The notes below the pieces were generated by a model. It had not been told where the DNA came from. It worked only from the letters and a program-made list of their open reading frames with translations, and made no database searches. Shown here one piece after another: positions 29,045 through 32,978 of a stretch of 32,978 nt of DNA; position 1 is the first letter of the stretch; every line of letters begins with the position of its first letter. The DNA comes from an uncultured Clostridia bacterium. Lineage in GTDB: Bacteria; Bacillota; Clostridia; Oscillospirales; Acutalibacteraceae. The DNA is taken from the NCBI GenBank assembly GCA_944376265.1, contig CALWCD010000022.1:1-32978 (forward strand), written 5' to 3'. Position numbers and translations under genes: made by a program.

Positions 29045-29590
29045 TCAGGCGGCTACCGTCAGCTGCCAAACCGTTCTGCCCTGGCTCCACAGCCGGGTGT
29101 ACACCTCCCGACATTTCCGAAATCGGGCAAACCGTTTCTGGGCTTCCAGCTCGTTGCAGTAAACCTTCCAGCAGCCGCTGCACTTGCAGTTTCGGCCCTG
29201 GTTTTGGATAAACCCGGTCACATCCCCCAGAGGATAACCCAAAAACAGACCTACCTCATGGGGAAACCTCTGAGTCTCACCCAGACGGGCCCGGAGTCTG
29301 GACAGGGCTCTATCCGGCTGCATGCTCTCGTAGCCACGGTCCGCCAAAAACGCCTTCACTCCCGGCTCTTCTAGGTCCCGGGCAAGCTGGGAGGGCCTGT
29401 AAAGGTACAGCAGCGCCCGCCCGTTCTGCCGCCGCAGCACCGTAAGTGAAAGGCCCTTCTGCGCCAGTCGCCTGTTCCACAGCGCTGTCTCCGTCTCCCA
29501 GTCCTCTTCAAGAGGGACACAGAACATGCTGGCTGTTTTCAGCCCCGCCAGGGTGGGAGACCCGTGTTGGATCAGATACCGCTCCACCAT
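29045..29590 (-). CDS. DUF3793 family protein
   Basis: 181-aa member of the DUF3793 family. Its C-terminal half carries the family signature HEVGLFLGYPLGDVTGFI, then CKCSGCWKVYCNE with C-x-C-xx-C-x4-C cysteines, and ends in an aromatic/basic helix. No function is established. The cysteine cluster could bind a metal or be redox active (inference). Its ATG follows the DUF2325 stop codon by 1 nt (TGAGATG), so the two are translationally coupled, and flavodoxin follows. I recall similar gene neighbourhoods with iron-transport genes in gut Clostridia, but could not check this. Confidence 0.88.
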   Translation of the reverse strand: MVERYLIQHGSPTLAGLKTASMFCVPLEEDWETETALWNRRLAQKGLSLTVLRRQNGRALLYLYRPSQLARDLEEPGVKAFLADRGYESMQPDRALSRLRARLGETQRFPHEVGLFLGYPLGDVTGFIQNQGRNCKCSGCWKVYCNELEAQKRFARFRKCREVYTRLWSQGRTVWQLTVAA

Positions 29591-29591
29591 C

Positions 29592-29876
29592 TCAGCCCAC
29601 CGTCCACTCCGCCAAGGCCGCGCGAAGGGCCGTGGCGCTGCTGGTATGGACCCTTGCCACAGGGATCTGGTTCTTTTTGGCCTCCTGGGTCACGCTGATG
29701 ACCATCTTGTGGGACACCGTGCTGATAAACAGGATCAGCAGGTCCGGGGTTCCCAGTTTCCGCTTTAAGGACCCGTTTTCCTTGGTGAACACCTTGGCCT
29801 TGCAGCCGTGTTCCCTGCAGATACCCTCATACTGGGCCGCCATCCGTTCGTTCCCTCCCACAATCACAACGCTCAT
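29592..29876 (-). CDS. DUF2325 family protein
   Basis: 94-aa DUF2325 protein: MSVVIVGGNERM, a Rossmann-like start, then DLLILFISTVSHKMV and ARVHTSSATALRAAL, the conserved family core with Cys 20 and 25 (ICREHGC). It may be a small nucleotide- or metal-binding domain; no function is established. ATG 29876 follows AAAAGGAG by about 8 nt. It is the first gene of the DUF2325-DUF3793-flavodoxin operon, with a leader of about 157 nt that contains a second operator copy and a 7-bp hairpin (29921-29945). Confidence 0.88.
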   Translation of the reverse strand: MSVVIVGGNERMAAQYEGICREHGCKAKVFTKENGSLKRKLGTPDLLILFISTVSHKMVISVTQEAKKNQIPVARVHTSSATALRAALAEWTVG

Positions 29877-29954
29877 AGGCTCGCTCCTTTTTTTGTCATC
29901 CCTGTTTAGGATCTTCCCGTCCTGTTCCAGGCTCCCCAGAACAGGCTGTCTCTA

Positions 29955-29972
29955 AGTTAGCTTAAACTAACT
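29955..29972. promoter_or_regulatory. Palindromic operator, copy B (DUF2325 leader)
   Basis: AGTTAG-CTTAAA-CTAACT on the plus strand: perfect 6-bp arms. It is centred 61 bp downstream of copy A, inside the transcribed leader, about 79 bp before the DUF2325 start. It may act with copy A by cooperative binding or as a roadblock. Confidence 0.7.
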
Positions 29973-30015
29973 ACAAAGGGAGAAAAATGCGCCATGCCGG
30001 CGCTTGTATTTCAAG

Positions 30016-30033
30016 TGTTAGTTTAAACTAACT
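30016..30033. promoter_or_regulatory. Palindromic operator, copy A (DUF2325 operon promoter)
   Basis: TGTTAG-TTTAAA-CTAACT on the plus strand, a 16-bp perfect palindrome inside the 18-bp site. It begins exactly 6 bp downstream of the -10 box, the same geometry as copy C. With copy B, the promoter and the divergent ACT-like promoter it fills the gene-free stretch 29877-30194. Confidence 0.8.
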
Positions 30034-30039
30034 GAGCCT

Positions 30040-30068
30040 ATTGTACAGGAAATTTTCTCTCCCGTCAA
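30040..30068 (-). promoter_or_regulatory. Promoter of the DUF2325-DUF3793-flavodoxin operon
   Basis: Minus strand: -35 TTGACG (30068-30063), a 17-bp spacer and -10 TACAAT (30045-30040), followed by operator copy A. Confidence 0.78.
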
Positions 30069-30116
30069 GAGGAAACCGAAAAAACTTTCAGCCCCGTCAT
30101 TCCTTCGGCAGTTCCC

Positions 30117-30145
30117 TTGTATCTTCCGGGAAAAAATGGTATACT
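30117..30145 (+). promoter_or_regulatory. Promoter of the ACT-like gene
   Basis: -35 TTGTAT (30117-30122), a 17-bp spacer and -10 TATACT (30140-30145). It is divergent from the DUF2325 promoter, with about 50 bp between the two -35 boxes. No palindrome copy overlaps it. Confidence 0.65.
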
Positions 30146-30194
30146 AGTTTCACAGCCGGACCAGCCCGGCACATTAATGAAACGAGGGATTGCC

Positions 30195-30449
30195 ATGAAC
30201 AGCTACTATATCATCGGCCTGCGGGTGGATCACCGCCACGCCAACGCTTTGAACCTCCAGAAGGCTCTCACCGAATTTGGCTGCAACATCAAGCTGCGGG
30301 TGGGGCTCCACGAAACCGGGGAGAACTTCTGCTCCGATGACGGGGTCATTATGCTGCAAGCCTGCGGCGACCAGGAGACCATCAACCGGATGGTGGAGGC
30401 TTTCAACGGTCTGGAAGGCGTTACCGCCAAGCTGCTGGACCTGAACTGA
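30195..30449 (+). CDS. Small ACT-like protein (TM1266/iron-hydrogenase-regulator-like)
   Basis: 84-aa protein with the beta-alpha-beta-beta-alpha-beta pattern of a ferredoxin-fold/ACT domain: YYIIGLRVDHRHANALNLQKAL, then CNIKLRVGLHE, DDGVIMLQACG and a final GVTAKLLDL strand. It resembles in outline the TM1266 family, sometimes labelled iron-only hydrogenase system regulator. This is a fold-level guess, not a firm family call, and ligand and role are unknown. ATG 30195 has GAGGG 6 nt upstream; earlier in-frame codons have no ribosome site. It is a single gene with its own promoter and a strong terminator, divergent from the DUF2325 operon. Confidence 0.8.
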   Translation: MNSYYIIGLRVDHRHANALNLQKALTEFGCNIKLRVGLHETGENFCSDDGVIMLQACGDQETINRMVEAFNGLEGVTAKLLDLN

Positions 30450-30460
30450 GCCGCACAGTC

Positions 30461-30496
30461 AAAGGGCTCCCCGGCGAAGCGCTTGGGGAGCCCTTT
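30461..30496 (+). terminator. Terminator after the ACT-like gene
   Basis: Perfect 12-bp stem AAAGGGCTCCCC / GGGGAGCCCTTT with a 12-nt loop, then TTCTTTC. It lies 11 nt beyond the stop codon. Confidence 0.9.
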
Positions 30497-30520
30497 TCTT
30501 TCACGGAAAGGAACTTTGCC

Positions 30521-31237
30521 ATGGATATCCCATTTTCCCAGCAAACGCTGGATTTTCTCTTTGAGAACCGGCTCCAGGACAGCCGCATCTGGTTTGGAGA
30601 GCACAAAACGGAGTACCAGTCCCTGGTGATCCAGCCCCTGCGCCAGCTGGTGGTGGACCTGACTCCCACCATGCTGGAACTGGACCCGGAGTTTCAGACA
30701 GAGCCCCGGGTGGACAAGACCATCTGCCGCATCTGGCGGGACACCCGCTACACCAAGGACCCTTCCCTCTACCGGGACCACATGTGGATCATCTTCAAGC
30801 GGGGCGGCCGGATGCACGGCACCGATTACCCCGGGGTCTACTTTGAGATCAGCCTGGACGGCTTCTCCTACGGCTGCGGGTTTTACCACGCCTCCACCGC
30901 CTACATGAACAACCTGCGGGCCCGGATTCTTGCAGGCGACCAGGAATTCCAGGCCGCCCAGAAAGCCTACCTGGGGCAGAAGGTGTTTACCATGGAAGGG
31001 GACTGTTTCAAGCGGCCCCGGTACGGCCATCGGACGCCCGAGGAGCAGATCTGGCTGGAACGGAGGAACATTGGCTTTTCCGCCGACAGCCACGACTTCC
31101 CCCTGCTCTTTTCCAAGGACCTGCCTCAAAAGCTGGCCCAGGACCTGCGGCTGCTGTTCCCGGTGTACCGGTTTCTGGCCTCCACAGCGGAGGAGACCCT
31201 TCGGAAGCAGACGGAACAGGAGCTTTCCCAGCGGTGA
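30521..31237 (+). CDS. DUF2461 family protein
   Basis: 238-aa protein of the DUF2461 (TIGR02453) family, function unknown. Family features: an N-terminal FLFENRLQDSRIWFGEHKTEY helix-turn, a central ICRIWRDTRYTKDPSLYRDH motif and YPGVYFEISLDGFSYGCGFYH. It looks soluble, with no signal peptide or membrane segment. ATG 30521 has AAAGGA 10 nt upstream. The terminator of the preceding gene lies 25 nt before it and no distinct promoter was found between them, so expression may rely on read-through. It is convergent with the Gfo/Idh/MocA gene. Confidence 0.88.
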   Translation: MDIPFSQQTLDFLFENRLQDSRIWFGEHKTEYQSLVIQPLRQLVVDLTPTMLELDPEFQTEPRVDKTICRIWRDTRYTKDPSLYRDHMWIIFKRGGRMHGTDYPGVYFEISLDGFSYGCGFYHASTAYMNNLRARILAGDQEFQAAQKAYLGQKVFTMEGDCFKRPRYGHRTPEEQIWLERRNIGFSADSHDFPLLFSKDLPQKLAQDLRLLFPVYRFLASTAEETLRKQTEQELSQR

Positions 31238-31244
31238 CAACGCA

Positions 31245-31276
31245 AAAAGACCGAGAGGATTCCCTCCCGGTCTTTT
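31245..31276. terminator. Shared bidirectional terminator
   Basis: AAAAGACCG-A-GAGG, small loop, CCTC-C-CGGTCTTTT with extra T residues. It serves the convergent DUF2461 and Gfo/Idh/MocA genes. Confidence 0.85.
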
Positions 31277-31280
31277 TTTA

Positions 31281-32564
31281 TCACTGTGCCTTAAACGTCT
31301 CCAGGTGGATGACTTTGCCTCCCGCCAGCCGGGACTCCTCTGCCGCCAGGGCGATGAAATGGCTCTCCATGGAATGCTCCAGGGTGGTGGTCCGCTGGTT
31401 GGGCTGGGAATCGGTGAGAAGCATGTTCAGGAAATCCTCCACGATGCCGCTGTCTCCGCCGCCGTGGCCCTTCAGGTCGGAGGAGAGCTTGCCCACGTCG
31501 ATGATCTCCTCCTCTTGCCCGAACACCCGCACATGGATCAGGTTGGACTTCATGTCCGCCTCGATCTCCCCTTTGGTGCCCATGGCCTTGAACGTGCGGT
31601 AGCAGTTCTCGGTAAAGGCGCACATGGTAAAGCTGATGGTGGAGCCGTCCTCCATGAGCAAATTGGTCTGCTGGTGGTCCACCACGTCGTTGTCGCAGTG
31701 GTAGACGCAGCGGCCGTAGGGACCTTCCCGAAGGGCCTTGTAGGTACTTTCCAGGGTGTGCTCTACGCTGAGCACAGAGCTGATCCAGCTGTCCCCTGTG
31801 GCAAGGCCCGTCTTAGGGCTGGTGATGTAGATCTTCTCCGCGTCAAAGGGGCAGGTGTCCTTCACCTTGCAGCCGTCCAGACAGCGCAGGGCGGCGCCTT
31901 CCGGCGCCCGTTCCGGCTTGAACAGCTGGGTGCTGCCGAAAGAGGACACCGCCTTGCACCTCTTCCCCAGCAGCCAGGTGAGGATGTCCATGTCGTGGCA
32001 GGACTTTTGCAGAATCATGGGGCTGGTCTGGGTGGAGTTGCGCCAGTTGCCCCGGACAAAGGAATGGGCCTGGTGCCAGTAGCCCACGTTCTCGTTGGCG
32101 CAGATGGCAACCACGTCCCCGATGCGTCCCCTTTGGATCAAATCTTTCAGGGTGTTGTAAAACACCGTGTACCGCAGCACGTGGCAGACAATGATCTTCC
32201 CGGGGCATTGGGAAGCCACCTCCAACAGCTCCCGGCACTTGGAAAGCTCCGGGGAAATGGGCTTTTCCAGCAGGATGTGATACCCCTTCCGCAGAGCAGG
32301 AATGGCGTGGCCCACATGCTGCCGGTCCATGGTGGAGACCACCATCACGTCCGCGAGCCGGTCCTGTTCCAGCATTTCCTCGGCGCTGGAAAAGCAGTTC
32401 TCTTCCGGGATCTGGTAGAGGTTTCTGGCTTTTTCCACCTTGGCCGGGTCCAGGTCCGCCACGGCCACCACTTTCATCTTGTCTGGGAACTGCTTTTCCA
32501 TGGAGGCATAGGTGCTGCCCCGGTCGCCGAAACCGGCAATGGCAAAGGTCACAGGCGCTTTCAT
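31281..32564 (-). CDS. Gfo/Idh/MocA family oxidoreductase
   Basis: 427-aa NAD(P)-dependent oxidoreductase. The Rossmann domain (1-125) has the dinucleotide loop AGFGDRG (10-16), an acidic ADLD for the ribose and the EKP motif (E100, K101, P102) that supplies the conserved Lys. The C-terminal domain has the active-site segment CHDMDILTWLLG (H190, D193). A cysteine-rich stretch, C228-X3-C232-X5-C238, may be a small metal knuckle seen in some members. Substrates in this family are sugars, inositols or amino sugars; none can be assigned here. The start is ATG 32564, 5 nt after GAGGGAG; the preceding TTG is unlikely. Transport and sugar genes are not adjacent. Confidence 0.92.
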   Translation of the reverse strand: MKAPVTFAIAGFGDRGSTYASMEKQFPDKMKVVAVADLDPAKVEKARNLYQIPEENCFSSAEEMLEQDRLADVMVVSTMDRQHVGHAIPALRKGYHILLEKPISPELSKCRELLEVASQCPGKIIVCHVLRYTVFYNTLKDLIQRGRIGDVVAICANENVGYWHQAHSFVRGNWRNSTQTSPMILQKSCHDMDILTWLLGKRCKAVSSFGSTQLFKPERAPEGAALRCLDGCKVKDTCPFDAEKIYITSPKTGLATGDSWISSVLSVEHTLESTYKALREGPYGRCVYHCDNDVVDHQQTNLLMEDGSTISFTMCAFTENCYRTFKAMGTKGEIEADMKSNLIHVRVFGQEEEIIDVGKLSSDLKGHGGGDSGIVEDFLNMLLTDSQPNQRTTTLEHSMESHFIALAAEESRLAGGKVIHLETFKAQ

Positions 32565-32629
32565 CAAAACTCCCTCTTTCTCTCGTTGTTCTTGGGGTGC
32601 GGCAGGACAGCGCCTCCCGCGAAAAAGAA

Positions 32630-32657
32630 AACGGGAAAGAGCCTTCCCTTTCCCGTT
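32630..32657 (-). terminator. Terminator after the acyl-CoA synthetase gene
   Basis: Minus strand: perfect 10-bp stem AACGGGAAAG / CTTTCCCGTT with an 8-nt loop, followed by TTCTTTTTC. It lies 24 nt beyond the stop codon. Confidence 0.85.
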
Positions 32658-32681
32658 CCCATTGGATTTACAAAAAATCTC

Positions 32682-32978
32682 TTACGCGGTGACAATGGAA
32701 TCCGCCTTTTGCAGCTTCAGCAGCTCCACAGCGTTCTCCCGCATCTTGTACTTCAAAATCTTGCCGGCGGCGTTCATGGGGAACTCCTCCACAAAGGTCA
32801 CGTACCGGGGCACTTTGTGCTTGGCCATGTGGCTGAGCACATACTCCTTGATCTCCTCCTCCGAAGAGGTCTCCCCCTCCTTGAGGATGACGCAGGCCAT
32901 GATCTCCTCGCCGTACTGCTCATCGGGCACGCCGATGACCTGCACGTCCCGGACCTTGGGATGGGTGTAGATGAAGTC
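32682..32978 (-). CDS. AMP-binding (acyl-CoA synthetase-type) enzyme, C-terminal fragment
   Basis: Last 98 residues of a gene that begins beyond the right edge. This is the mobile C-terminal domain of the ANL superfamily (AMP-binding_C): VRDVQVIGVPDEQYGEEIMACVILKEG, then NAAGKILKYKMRE, where K73 of the fragment is the conserved Lys of the adenylation step. The best match in style is a medium/long-chain fatty acyl-CoA synthetase, but other acyl-activating enzymes share this domain. The acyl substrate cannot be judged without the N-terminal part. Confidence 0.9.
   Translation of the reverse strand, partial: DFIYTHPKVRDVQVIGVPDEQYGEEIMACVILKEGETSSEEEIKEYVLSHMAKHKVPRYVTFVEEFPMNAAGKILKYKMRENAVELLKLQKADSIVTA

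Overview
The window looks like chromosomal DNA of a GC-rich, anaerobic Firmicute, most likely of the Clostridia (Oscillospirales-type gut bacteria such as Flavonifractor or Lawsonibacter relatives). This is inferred from B. subtilis-like housekeeping proteins, CdaA/CdaR, DUF951, DUF2325/DUF3793, a fused IspDF and strong purine-rich Shine-Dalgarno sites. No reference genome was consulted. Twenty-six of the 30 genes I support lie on the minus strand. There are no rRNAs, tRNAs, insertion sequences, phage genes or CRISPR arrays.

Layout, left to right. (1) 1-8,300: the transcription/translation core rpsL (cut by the window edge), rpoC and rpoB. rpoB has its own strong promoter and a leader of about 195 nt. 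rpsL has its own promoter just after rpoC and a structured leader of about 200 nt. (2) 8,365-12,827: an Rrf2 regulator, then rpoD, dnaG and dgt, the familiar clostridial dgt-dnaG-rpoD block, here directly upstream of rpoBC. (3) 12,967-18,005: YigZ-family protein, L31, a membrane-anchored VanY-type protein with all its catalytic residues replaced, a uracil permease (plus strand) and an M18 aminopeptidase. (4) 18,116-21,616: one operon, DUF951 - prfA - a TsaC/Sua5-CoaE fusion - lytic transglycosylase. (5) 21,783-24,116: cdaA-cdaR (c-di-AMP synthesis). (6) 24,267-27,915: a Se/S-carrier-like DUF3343 protein coupled to a cysteine desulfurase, bifunctional IspDF, and an exonuclease-BRCT fusion. (7) 28,030-30,449: a small putative metal/redox regulon. 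It comprises a membrane HMA protein, a DUF2325-DUF3793-flavodoxin operon and a divergent ACT-like small protein. (8) 30,521-32,978: a DUF2461 protein, a Gfo/Idh/MocA oxidoreductase and the C-terminal end of an acyl-CoA synthetase.

The strongest new signals are these. Three copies of an 18-bp palindrome (AGTTAG-N6-CTAACT) occur, two of them in exactly the same position relative to strong promoters; they tie the HMA gene and the DUF2325-DUF3793-flavodoxin operon into one regulon. The VanY-like protein has a conserved fold but no metal ligands. TsaC and CoaE, from unrelated pathways, are fused in one protein. Terminator-like hairpins sit between promoter and start codon in the leaders of rpsL, cdaA and the VanY-like gene.
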